A DNA stretch of 14,359 nucleotides, from NCBI GenBank assembly GCA_964641715.1, contig CAZXMB010000078.1, positions 1-14,359 on the forward strand, given 5' to 3'. A program made the translations under genes and the position numbers. Below the pieces are notes generated by a model. It was not told where the DNA came from. It worked only from the letters and a program-made list of their open reading frames with translations, and did no database searches. This document shows, piece after piece, positions 5,516 through 12,120 of this stretch (position 1 is its first letter; the number at the start of each line of letters is the position of its first letter). The stretch is from CAZXMB01 sp964641715 (GTDB lineage Bacteria > Desulfobacterota > BSN033 > UBA1163).

Positions 5516-6802
5516 CTAATCGAGATATTCCTTAATCTCTTTATAGCGGTTGGGATCTCTCAGCCGCTCAAGTGCCTTTGCTTCAATCTGACGGATTCTC
5601 TCCCGGCTGAGGCCGAATTGTCTTCCGATCTCCTCAAGGGTACACTCCCCGTCTTCTCCGATTCCGAAACGGAGACGAAGAATCTTTTCTTCTCTCGGAG
5701 AAAGTCCGGATAACAGCTTCCCCACCTGGTGAATCAAATCCTTTTCAAGCAGGGAATCGGAGGGGGAGAGACTTTTATCATCCGGGATTAAGTCCTCCAG
5801 CGTGCTATCTTCCTCTCCGATGGGCATATCGAGAGAGACCGGCTCCTCGATGAGATTGAGAATCTTCTCGACATCGTGCAGAGGAATCCCGCTATCCTTT
5901 GATAGTTGCTGGGAAGTGGGTTCCTCTCCTGATCTCTTGACCAGATCCTTAAAGGACTTCATCATCTTCCCCTTGATTTCAAAGAGGTAGTTCGGGATAC
6001 GAATCGTTCTCGATTTCTCCGCGAAGGCTCTCAGAATGGCTGCCCGGATCCACCAGGAGGCATAGGTGCTGAATTTAAATCCCTTGGTGTAATCAAATTT
6101 TGTCATCGCCTGCATCAGGCCGAGGTTTCCTTCCTGAATCAGGTCCAGAAAAGAGAGCCCCCGGTTGGCATATCGTTTTGCGATACTTACGACAAGGCGT
6201 AAATTGGCCTTGATCAGTTCATTTTTCGCCTGTTGAGTCTCGAGGACAGCCCGCTGGTATTGGTTTAGCATCTGTTTGTAGAGCCGGCTTTTTTCTCTTC
6301 TCTCGGAGGGAGTAAATCTCAATTTTTTCCCATTCTTCCCCTTTGCTTTGGCTCCATACCGGGACTGGCCATTGATTCTCTTCTTTCCGTTTTTAGGAAC
6401 CTGGGGTGAGGAAAGCTGGGTTCTTAAGCGCTGGGTCTTTATCTCAAGATTTTTTACCTCGCGCTCCCCTTCCTTAATCCTTTTGGCTAATTCGACCTCT
6501 TGATCAGGTGTGAGGAGGGAGATTTTTTCAAGGCCTTTTAAATATTCCAATGTAATATCGTTGGTGAAGAAGGTCTCTTCTTTTATTATCTGGTCAGCTT
6601 GTAATCCCTCCTTTTCTTCAACCTCCGCCTCTTCTTCCGGAACATGAAATTCGAGCTCCTCCAATGCCTCATCCAATTCCTTTGTATTGTAAGGCATTGT
6701 TTCAATTGAGGGATATGTCGATCCGGACTCTTCAAGGAGAGATGGAGAGGGTTCGAGGATTAAGTCCTCTCTTTTCTTCCCGTTTGTTTTGTTCTGCTTC
6801 AC
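5516..6802 (-). CDS. RNA polymerase sigma factor, RpoD/SigA family
   Basis: A sigma-70 family factor of 428 residues. Region 1.2 covers about 82-113 (DITLEYLKGLEKISLL). Region 2 covers about 195-268, with DLIQEGNLGLMQA, the FKFSTYASWWIR core and SRTIRIP. Region 3 covers about 272-345 and region 4 about 365-418 (LRLRFGIG, then LSRERIRQIEAKAL). All regions for -10 and -35 recognition are present. The N-terminus is acidic and short compared with large RpoD proteins. Between regions 1.2 and 2 lies a basic Lys/Arg/Gly-rich stretch (about 135-175). It could be the primary sigma or a group 2 factor; with no dnaG or rpsU beside it, I leave the symbol blank. The start is GTG 6802, with AAAGGGG about 9 bases upstream. 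It is transcribed alone, with its own promoter and a terminator-like leader hairpin. Confidence 0.93.
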   Translation of the reverse strand: MKQNKTNGKKREDLILEPSPSLLEESGSTYPSIETMPYNTKELDEALEELEFHVPEEEAEVEEKEGLQADQIIKEETFFTNDITLEYLKGLEKISLLTPDQEVELAKRIKEGEREVKNLEIKTQRLRTQLSSPQVPKNGKKRINGQSRYGAKAKGKNGKKLRFTPSERREKSRLYKQMLNQYQRAVLETQQAKNELIKANLRLVVSIAKRYANRGLSFLDLIQEGNLGLMQAMTKFDYTKGFKFSTYASWWIRAAILRAFAEKSRTIRIPNYLFEIKGKMMKSFKDLVKRSGEEPTSQQLSKDSGIPLHDVEKILNLIEEPVSLDMPIGEEDSTLEDLIPDDKSLSPSDSLLEKDLIHQVGKLLSGLSPREEKILRLRFGIGEDGECTLEEIGRQFGLSRERIRQIEAKALERLRDPNRYKEIKEYLD

Positions 6803-6830
6803 CTTGATTTAACCCCTTTCTTTTTAGAAC

Positions 6831-6867
6831 AAAAAAACCCCTTCCATTTTAATTATATGGGAAGGGG
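6831..6867 (-). terminator. Terminator-like hairpin in the sigma-factor leader (possible attenuator)
   Basis: On the minus strand, CCCCTTCC pairs with GGAAGGGG (plus-strand arms 6860-6867 and 6838-6845; loop 14 nt), followed at once by seven T residues (6831-6837). This is a textbook intrinsic terminator, but it lies downstream of the sigma promoter and about 30 bases upstream of the GTG start. The left arm could instead pair with the AAAGGGG ribosome binding site (6812-6818). No gene precedes it on this strand, so it either attenuates the sigma transcript or ends a short leader RNA. Confidence 0.65.
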
Positions 6868-7260
6868 ATAATGAACATTTTATTCAACTATTTTGTTATT
6901 AACCTAACCCAATCCTAATAAATGGAAACTAATTTATTTAAACTGAAAATTTTTTATTCATTTATTAATAATAATATATTCCAGATTATTTTATTTGTCA
7001 AGAATTATTTATTGTAGAAATTATTAAATGCTTTCAATAAGTTATAATATTTTCATTTAAATGACCTAAATTCAGATAGGATTTATTACAAATTTAAATT
7101 CCTAAAATTACTTTTAGTGAGAAATGAAAATTTTTAGAACTTGTGAATAAAGACACATCACCAAATTACACAGAAAATAAAAACCTAAGGTATAAGGTAT
7201 AAAGGTAAGGGCAAAGAGGCCGATTTTGTCTTTTGGTAAAAGTAATGGTTTTAAATGATT
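6868..7260. other. AT-rich intergenic tract
   Basis: A gene-free stretch of very high A+T content, far above its surroundings. Apart from the minus-strand sigma promoter I see only a small tandem GGTATAA repeat near 7187-7205 and one isolated DnaA-box-like TTATTCACA on the minus strand (7142-7150). I see no coding pattern, tRNA or structured RNA. It may be an upstream activating tract for the sigma promoter or a nucleoid-protein binding region; both are guesses. Confidence 0.5.
6973..7001 (-). promoter_or_regulatory. Sigma-70 promoter of the sigma-factor gene
   Basis: On the minus strand, a perfect TTGACA (plus 6996-7001) is followed by 17 bases and then TATATT (plus 6973-6978), inside AT-rich DNA. 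The predicted start near 6966 gives a leader of about 160 nt, which contains the terminator-like hairpin at 6831-6867. Confidence 0.75.
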
Positions 7261-7311
7261 AGCCCTAACCCATTGACCTTGCCTAAGAGATCATTCTCAA
7301 AATTCGTGCCC

Positions 7312-7378
7312 AAATGGGAGGCCAAAGCCTCCCTTACCCAGTACCCATTTTTATCGTTCGTGCCTGCCGTAGGCAGGC
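7312..7378. repeat. Cluster of short hairpin repeats
   Basis: GGGAGGC (7316-7322) pairs with GCCTCCC (7327-7333) around CAAA, framed by AAATGGG and CCCATTT. GCCTGCC (7362-7368) pairs with GGCAGGC (7372-7378) around GTA. These fall in non-coding DNA between the AT-rich tract and the PHP gene, and are the same style of short dispersed palindrome seen elsewhere in the window. Confidence 0.6.
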
Positions 7379-7397
7379 TTTGCCAAAGGGGGGTGTA

Positions 7398-7426
7398 GTT
7401 ATCCCCCTTTATAAAAGGGGGATAAC
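7398..7426. repeat. Perfect 13-bp hairpin upstream of the PHP gene
   Basis: GTTATCCCCCTTT (7398-7410) and AAAGGGGGATAAC (7414-7426) pair perfectly around ATA. There is no following T-run on the plus strand. It ends 7 bases before the -35 box of the PHP promoter, much as the repeat at 46-101 ends just before the lexA promoter. It is either an interspersed repeat or a site for a dyad-binding regulator. Confidence 0.7.
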
Positions 7427-7433
7427 TGAAGGG

Positions 7434-7462
7434 TTGACTTTGATAAGTCCTTCTCTTATATA
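7434..7462 (+). promoter_or_regulatory. Promoter of the PHP gene, predicting a leaderless transcript
   Basis: TTGACT (7434-7439), a 17-nt spacer and TATATA (7457-7462) make a strong sigma-70 promoter. Transcription should start about 7 bases on, at roughly 7469-7471, which coincides with the ATG at 7471. The intervening GAATTGAA has no ribosome binding signal. Confidence 0.75.
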
Positions 7463-7470
7463 GAATTGAA

Positions 7471-8322
7471 ATGGGATATGTAGATCTTCACCTTCATACC
7501 ACTGCTTCTGATGGGGTCATGAGCCCTTCGGAGATTGTCAGATATGCAAAAGCCAAAGGTCTTCAGGCGATTGCCATTACAGACCATGATACGATTGGAG
7601 GAATTGCAGAGGGATTGGAGGAAGGGGAGAAGCTCGGGTTTGAAGTGATCCCGGCAATCGAGATCAGCGCAGAATATTCACCCGGTTCCATGCATCTTTT
7701 AGGTTATTTTATCGACACCCATCACCCTCTTCTCAACGAAAAATTAGGCGAGTTACAGAAGGCAAGAGCGGAACGGAATCCCAGGATGGTTGAGAAACTG
7801 AACCGATTAGGGATTCAAATTACCTACGAAGAGGTGTTGAAGGCCTCCGGCGGAGGGCAGGTGGGCCGGCCCCATTTTGCGCAGGTCCTGGTTGAAAAGC
7901 ATTATGTCAGAAATTTTCAAGAGGCCTTTGACCGGTTTCTGAAGAAAGGTGCACCAGCTTACGTAGACAAATTCAGATTCGCTCCGAAAGAAGCGATCCA
8001 TTTTATCAATGAAGCCAGAGGTGTGGCCATACTCGGCCATCCCAATACTCTTGGATTGAATGGTTACTCCGCCATGGAGCATCTCCTTCTTGAACTTATC
8101 CAGGATGGCTTGAAAGGGATAGAGGTCTATTATCCGGAACATTCCTCATCAGAAATCGCTCAATATAAATCCCTTGCTGAGAAATATGGCCTTCTCATGA
8201 CCGGAGGAACGGATTATCATGGAATCGAAAAGAACGGCCTGGATATAGGGGTTGGAAGAGGAGAGATGAAACTTCCTTACTTTCTGGTAGAGGCCCTCAA
8301 GATGGCCCGAAATCAATCCTGA
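7471..8322 (+). CDS. PHP-domain phosphoesterase (RnaAM/YciV-type, nucleoside bisphosphate phosphatase or 5'-3' exonuclease)
   Basis: A 283-residue metal-dependent phosphoesterase of the PHP superfamily. The metal-binding motifs are DLHLHTTASDG (5-15), ITDHDTIGG (36-44), Glu64 in AIEIS, His75, GRPH (His135), LGHP (His190) and GTDYHG (Asp248, His250). Length and motif order match the E. coli RnaAM (YciV) group and the 3',5'-nucleoside bisphosphate phosphatase described from Chromobacterium. The likely substrate is therefore a nucleotide or short RNA end rather than histidinol phosphate. The segment between about 80 and 165 is the insertion domain typical of this group. It starts a co-directional run with an EamA transporter 73 bases downstream. 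Translation may be leaderless. The family is clear, the substrate inferred. Confidence 0.9.
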   Translation: MGYVDLHLHTTASDGVMSPSEIVRYAKAKGLQAIAITDHDTIGGIAEGLEEGEKLGFEVIPAIEISAEYSPGSMHLLGYFIDTHHPLLNEKLGELQKARAERNPRMVEKLNRLGIQITYEEVLKASGGGQVGRPHFAQVLVEKHYVRNFQEAFDRFLKKGAPAYVDKFRFAPKEAIHFINEARGVAILGHPNTLGLNGYSAMEHLLLELIQDGLKGIEVYYPEHSSSEIAQYKSLAEKYGLLMTGGTDYHGIEKNGLDIGVGRGEMKLPYFLVEALKMARNQS

Positions 8323-8395
8323 ACAGTGAGTCTGACCAGAATTCCAAGCATTTGGCAGGGTCAAATCAACGAATGGAAGGGATCAGGGAGGTAAA

Positions 8396-8809
8396 GTGGT
8401 TGCTTTTTTATTGATCGCAACAGCTCTGCTATGGGGAGCGACTCCTATAATCGAAAAGATGGGGCTGACAAAAGTTGACCCTCTGGTGGGAGTGACAATT
8501 CGGAGTTTCGTTGTCACGGTGGGTCTTTTTATACTCACCTTCTTATTCGGGAAGGGCCGGGCGCTGATTTCGCTGGATAGCAAGAGCCTCATCCTTTTCG
8601 GCGCAAGCGGCATGATGGCAGGCCTTCTCGGAATGTGGACTTATTATACGGCACTGAAGATGGAAGCAACCTCTAAGATCGTTCCGATTGCAGCCTGTTA
8701 CCCATTGGTAACAGCCTTTCTCAGTGTATTGATCCTCAAGGAAGGGGTGACCTTTCAAAGGATCATTGGTACCGCGTTGATTGTTTCAGGAATCTGGTTG
8801 GTCAAATAA
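8396..8809 (+). CDS. Half-size EamA/DMT-family membrane transporter
   Basis: A 137-residue membrane protein with a single EamA domain. About four or five hydrophobic segments are visible, starting LLIATALLWGATPII and ending GTALIVSGIWLV. EVxFSR-type and active-site motifs are absent, as expected for a transporter. Full-length DMT permeases carry two EamA repeats (about 300 residues), so this half-size form probably works as a dimer. GTG 8396 is chosen because GGGAGG (8386-8391) lies just upstream. The transported metabolite cannot be deduced; its setting near azlC/azlD is compatible with amino acid or metabolite export but does not prove it. Confidence 0.85.
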   Translation: MVAFLLIATALLWGATPIIEKMGLTKVDPLVGVTIRSFVVTVGLFILTFLFGKGRALISLDSKSLILFGASGMMAGLLGMWTYYTALKMEATSKIVPIAACYPLVTAFLSVLILKEGVTFQRIIGTALIVSGIWLVK

Positions 8810-8815
8810 CCCTTT

Positions 8816-8846
8816 ACCCTCAGGGGAGAGTGATGAGATGAGGGGG
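8816..8846. repeat. Second member of the GGGAGAG-TGAGG repeat family
   Basis: CCCTCAGGGGAGAGTGATG followed by AGATGAGGGGG resembles the element at 1680-1717 (GGGAGAGGATTGAGGTGAG followed by GGGG). The two share the GGGAGAG core and the TGAGG...TGAGGGGG tail. It is a short dispersed repeat between the EamA gene and the small basic ORF. Confidence 0.5.
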
Positions 8847-8861
8847 AAAGCGGAGGCGGAC

Positions 8862-8966
8862 ATGAAGCGGCGGAATAAGACAAATCGTTTAAAAGCAGCT
8901 CTTAAGCATAAGAATATCAAGCGATCATTGAGAAAGTCCAGAGGGGAAAGAAAATATCCAACCTGA
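8862..8966 (+). CDS. Small basic ORF, 34 residues, unknown function
   Basis: ATG 8862 follows GGAGG (8852-8856) with a 5-base gap, a proper translation signal. The product is extremely basic (MKRRNKTNRLKAALKHKNIK, then RSLRKSRGERKYPT), with no hydrophobic segment and no Cys. It could be a nucleic-acid-binding micro-protein resembling ribosomal-protein tails, or a chance ORF next to a repeat. I do not recognise a family. It lies in the gap between the EamA and radical SAM genes, on the same strand. Confidence 0.4.
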   Translation: MKRRNKTNRLKAALKHKNIKRSLRKSRGERKYPT

Positions 8967-8971
8967 AGATA

Positions 8972-8990
8972 AAAGATGTGACACATCTTT
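8972..8990. repeat. 19-bp palindrome upstream of the radical SAM gene
   Basis: AAAGATGTG (8972-8980) and CACATCTTT (8982-8990) are perfect inverted arms around one base. It is followed by a TCCATCATCCATCATG run that includes the radical SAM ATG. It could be a small operator, given its perfect symmetry, or another dispersed repeat. No T-run follows. Confidence 0.5.
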
Positions 8991-9005
8991 CGTCCATCAT
9001 CCATC

Positions 9006-10301
9006 ATGATCAATGGCAAACACCCCGATCTTATCTTTTCAGATCCTTCAGGTAAAATCTATAACTACCCGGGCTTGAAACTTGCAGGACAATCTGGAGA
9101 CCATATCGTCCTGCCCCTCCCTTCAGAGGTTGTCCCGCTTCCCAGGGGAAGCCAGATATTCACCCTGCCGGGGAGGGTGCCGGTTGGTTGGGATGAAGGG
9201 AAGGAATCCTTTACCCCGTTAGAGAAGGTGAAGGCGGGTGGGGAGGAGGTTGAATGTACGGCGGTCTCAGCCTTCCTTCCGCCAGGATATGTCCGCACGC
9301 TTCTCCCGGCTACCCGGATAGGACCGAAAGCTCAAACGCTTCCTCTCTGGGCTTACAGCTCCGTGGGATGGAGAGATGGCAGGTTCTGGGCAACGGGTTT
9401 TGTCCTCGATCCCAATCCCCATTGGAATCCAAAATATTTTAGTCATGATTTTCTTTTAAAAAAGAAGGTGGAATCTCTTCTCAAGAAGAAATCGAAGAAT
9501 CGTCTTTTTAAACAACTTGCCAGATGTGCCCTGCAATATCATTGTTTTGCAGGGAAAAACGTCTTTTTTAGGAGATGGGAATGTCCATTACCCACCTCCC
9601 CCTCATGCAATGCAGCCTGCATAGGGTGTATTTCTCTTCAACCTTCTGAGCGCTGCCCGGCCTCGATGGAAAGAATCCGTTTCGTGCCGACCTTGGATGA
9701 AATATTAGAGGTGGCCCTGCCCCATCTGGAAGAGGCAAAGGACGCCATCGTCAGTTTCGGTCAGGGGTGCGAGGGTGAACCGCTGATGCAATGGCGACTT
9801 CTGGAGAGGTCCATCCGTGCACTTCGACAAAGGACAGACCGGGGAACGATTAACCTCAACACCAATGGGAGCTTTCCGGAGCGGGTGGCAAAACTTTGTG
9901 ATGCAGGGCTGGATAGCCTTCGTGTAACGCTGAACAGCCCCCACCGCAAATATTACACCCGTTACCATAGACCAGAGGGATATCGCTTTGAAGAAGTGGT
10001 GGGTTCCCTGATCCGGGCAAAAGAAAAAGGGATTTATACTTCGATCAATCTCCTCGTTTTTCCCGGATTCACGGACAGAGAGGATGAAGTGAAGAGATTG
10101 GTCAAGCTAATCCGAAAGACAGATCTCGATCTTATCCAGATGCGAAACCTCAACATTGATCCCGACCTCTATCTCAGGGCAATGGGAAGAGGAAAAGGAA
10201 TGGGGATATCCAGGATGATTGATCTTCTGAAGAATGAATTCCCTTCCCTCCAATTCGGCTATTTCAATCGTACCCGGGAGGATTTTTATCCCCATGAATG
10301 A
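9006..10301 (+). CDS. Radical SAM protein of unknown specificity
   Basis: A 431-residue radical SAM enzyme. The CNAACIGC motif (201-208, CxxxCxxC) binds the catalytic [4Fe-4S] cluster. FGQGCEGEPL (251-260) is the GGE-like SAM-binding strand, and INLNTNGS (282-289) and LDSLRVTLNS (302-311) follow the usual barrel order. Roughly 190 residues precede the core, an unusually long N-terminal domain. Extra Cys residues (C174, C180, C193, C217) surround the motif and might hold an auxiliary cluster. No SPASM or B12 domain is recognisable. There is no clear ribosome binding signal before ATG 9006, so the start is only likely. The stop overlaps the azlC start by 8 bases, implying translational coupling. 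The substrate is unknown, and I see no precursor peptide beside it apart from the doubtful small basic ORF. Confidence 0.88.
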   Translation: MINGKHPDLIFSDPSGKIYNYPGLKLAGQSGDHIVLPLPSEVVPLPRGSQIFTLPGRVPVGWDEGKESFTPLEKVKAGGEEVECTAVSAFLPPGYVRTLLPATRIGPKAQTLPLWAYSSVGWRDGRFWATGFVLDPNPHWNPKYFSHDFLLKKKVESLLKKKSKNRLFKQLARCALQYHCFAGKNVFFRRWECPLPTSPSCNAACIGCISLQPSERCPASMERIRFVPTLDEILEVALPHLEEAKDAIVSFGQGCEGEPLMQWRLLERSIRALRQRTDRGTINLNTNGSFPERVAKLCDAGLDSLRVTLNSPHRKYYTRYHRPEGYRFEEVVGSLIRAKEKGIYTSINLLVFPGFTDREDEVKRLVKLIRKTDLDLIQMRNLNIDPDLYLRAMGRGKGMGISRMIDLLKNEFPSLQFGYFNRTREDFYPHE

Positions 10302-10977
10302 TCACCCATTCAAGGAAGGAGCCAAAGCCGCCTTACCGATTGTCTTCGGGTACCTTCCCATAGGGATGGCCTTTGGTGTTTTGGCGAGGAAAGCCGGACT
10401 CACCACCTTTGAGGCCGGGTTCATGAGCTTACTGGTCTATGCCGGAGCAAGCCAATTCATTGCGATAGAAATGATCTCCAAGGGTGTTTCCTGGCTTCCT
10501 ATTGTCATGGCAACCTTTTTTATTAACCTCCGGCACCTTCTGATGAGTTCAACTCTCTCCCTCTATTTCAAGAAGAGTCAAACCCCGGTTCTTGGACTCC
10601 TTTCTGCCGAGATGACGGATGAATCCTTTGCGGTTGCGATGTCGAATACCCCGAAGATTGAGAATCGGCCGAGATATCTCTTCGGACTTCAGATCACCTC
10701 TCATCTCGCATGGGTAGCAGGTTCGGTGGGAGGAGCCTTATTCGGAGGACTGATCGATCACAAATCTTATGGAATTCCTTTTGCTCTGCCAGCCCTTTTT
10801 ATCTGCCTGCTTCTCCTTCAGATCAGGAAGGTTCATCATTTATTAATCGTCGTGATCGCCGGGATATCCTCACTCTTTTTCAAATGGGCATTACCTGGAA
10901 GCTGGTATATCCTCCTGACCGCCCTCATTGTTTCGGGAACAGGGATATATATCAGTTCGAAGTTGAAAGTTGAATGA
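10294..10977 (+). CDS. azlC: AzlC-family branched-chain amino acid export permease, large subunit
   Basis: The large subunit of the AzlCD/YgaZH-type exporter, which moves branched-chain amino acids or related compounds out of the cell. The 227-residue protein contains the family signatures ALPIVFGYLPIGMAFGVLA near the N-terminus and LLVYAGASQFIAIEMI, then NLRHLLMSSTLSLYF and EMTDESFAVAM. Multiple membrane segments are visible throughout. ATG 10294 matches the family N-terminus and is preceded by GGGAGG (10276-10281); starting at 10234 would add a non-family extension inside the radical SAM gene. It overlaps that gene's stop (ATGAATGA-type junction) and precedes azlD by 16 bases. A leucine-responsive regulator, common beside such genes, is not seen. 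Confidence 0.93.
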   Translation: MNDHPFKEGAKAALPIVFGYLPIGMAFGVLARKAGLTTFEAGFMSLLVYAGASQFIAIEMISKGVSWLPIVMATFFINLRHLLMSSTLSLYFKKSQTPVLGLLSAEMTDESFAVAMSNTPKIENRPRYLFGLQITSHLAWVAGSVGGALFGGLIDHKSYGIPFALPALFICLLLLQIRKVHHLLIVVIAGISSLFFKWALPGSWYILLTALIVSGTGIYISSKLKVE

Positions 10978-10993
10978 AAAGGGATGACAAAGA

Positions 10994-11311
10994 ATGAGAC
11001 TTGAGATCTTCATACTCATCCTGGGAATGGCGCTGGTCACCTTTCTCCCCCGGTTTTTCCCCATGGCCTTTTTGACCCGAAGGACTCTTTCGGAAAGGGT
11101 AAAACAGGGATTAGACTATTTTCCCATCGCCATTTTGAGCGCCATTGTTTTTCCCATGCTTTTTTTCAATGAAGGAGGAGCCTTTGAAATTCAACCTCAG
11201 CATCTTCTCTCTGCCATTCCTGTTTTTATCTTTGCCGGTAAGGTAAAGAGCCTCTGGGGATCGGTCATTCTCGGGATGGTCATCTACTGGGGATTGGGGT
11301 TTATTCTATGA
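10994..11311 (+). CDS. azlD: AzlD-family exporter, small subunit
   Basis: A 105-residue membrane protein with about four hydrophobic segments, starting MRLEIFILILGMALVTFLPR. The TFLPRFFP and LDYFPIAILSAIVFPMLFF stretches are typical of AzlD/YgaH, the small partner needed by AzlC. Its length is normal and its position 16 bases after azlC is the standard arrangement. It ends the co-directional run; no clear intrinsic terminator follows before the convergent methyltransferase gene. Confidence 0.92.
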   Translation: MRLEIFILILGMALVTFLPRFFPMAFLTRRTLSERVKQGLDYFPIAILSAIVFPMLFFNEGGAFEIQPQHLLSAIPVFIFAGKVKSLWGSVILGMVIYWGLGFIL

Positions 11312-11405
11312 AAGGTTCAAGGGGGCAGATGAAATATCTAAATTTTAAAAGCACAGCGGAATTTTTTATTAGAACCCATGGACCCTCGAATCCTCGGACC
11401 CTTTA

Positions 11406-11981
11406 CTAAGATTTTTCAGCAATCAGGCTTGCCACCGCCTTCCTTCTTCCACTCTCTTTGACAATCCCTTCACGGTAGAAGAGAACCCGGAAGTCTTTGA
11501 AGAGCCGGAGGAGTTCATTCGGTTTTAAAAAATACCTTGCCTGTTTGGGTCCACCGGTGCCAAGATTCCTCTGTTCAAGGAGATAGGTTTCAAAGATCAC
11601 CCGGCCACCTTTCTTTAACCCTTTTTTCATCTTCGGGATGAGGCTTCTTCTGAGAAAATAGAAGTTGGCAATCAGGTCATATCTTTCTTTTTGAATCTGA
11701 TATTGATCGAGGTCAACCGGGAGGGTGTTGATCTTCACTCCTTTTTCTCCGGCTAATTTTTGACCTTTTTTCAAACCCTGCTCAGATATGTCCAGGGCAT
11801 CCACATCGAATCCCTGTTGAGCCAGGAAGACCGCATTTCTCCCTTCCCCCGCCGCAATATCGAGCGCCTTACCTTTTGGAAGAAAACGGATATGCTTTTT
11901 TAAAAAGGGGTTGGGTTCTTTGCCGAAGGCAAATCCCTTTCCCCTGAATCTTTCATTCCATCGCTTTTGGTCCGATTTCAA
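11406..11981 (-). CDS. Class I SAM-dependent methyltransferase, TehB/UbiE-like
   Basis: A 191-residue soluble methyltransferase with a Rossmann fold. Motif I is LDIAAGEGRNA (40-50), an acidic Asp64 in DALDIS ends strand 2, and YDLIANFYFL (101-110) is the motif IV region. GGRVIFETYLLEQRN (125-139) is the next strand and loop. It resembles small methyltransferases annotated as tellurite-resistance TehB or thiopurine/halide types, but the substrate cannot be read from sequence. The only workable start is TTG 11981, since an in-frame stop lies just upstream. AAAAGGG directly abuts that codon and GAGGG is about 15 bases upstream, so translation initiation looks weak. It has its own promoter, divergent from the lipoprotein gene. 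Confidence 0.85.
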   Translation of the reverse strand: MKSDQKRWNERFRGKGFAFGKEPNPFLKKHIRFLPKGKALDIAAGEGRNAVFLAQQGFDVDALDISEQGLKKGQKLAGEKGVKINTLPVDLDQYQIQKERYDLIANFYFLRRSLIPKMKKGLKKGGRVIFETYLLEQRNLGTGGPKQARYFLKPNELLRLFKDFRVLFYREGIVKESGRRKAVASLIAEKS

Positions 11982-12001
11982 CCCTTTTCACCCGCACCCT
12001 C

Positions 12002-12030
12002 ACATTATCACCTGAACTGCTTGCAGTCAA
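12002..12030 (-). promoter_or_regulatory. Promoter of the methyltransferase gene
   Basis: On the minus strand, TTGACT (plus 12025-12030) and TAATGT (plus 12002-12007) are separated by 17 bases. The predicted start near 11995 leaves a leader of only about 14 nt. Its -35 box lies one base from the -35 box of the opposing lipoprotein promoter. Confidence 0.55.
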
Positions 12031-12031
12031 T

Positions 12032-12060
12032 TTGGATTTCTGAAAATTTGATGTTATTCT
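12032..12060 (+). promoter_or_regulatory. Promoter of the lipoprotein gene
   Basis: TTGGAT (12032-12037), a 17-nt AT-rich spacer and TATTCT (12055-12060). Predicted start is near 12067, giving a leader of about 54 nt that carries AAGGAGG ahead of ATG 12121. It is back to back with the methyltransferase promoter. Confidence 0.5.
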
Positions 12061-12120
12061 AAATTGATGGGATCATCAATAGGGCATGTAAACCATAGGG
12101 TTGAAGGAGGTCAAAGGACG

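Noticed and set aside
7142..7150. DnaA box (TTATTCACA on the minus strand) in an AT-rich tract, suggesting an origin
   Set aside because: It is a single site with no cluster of boxes, and no dnaA, dnaN, gidA or parAB nearby. One 9-mer match is expected by chance in such AT-rich DNA.
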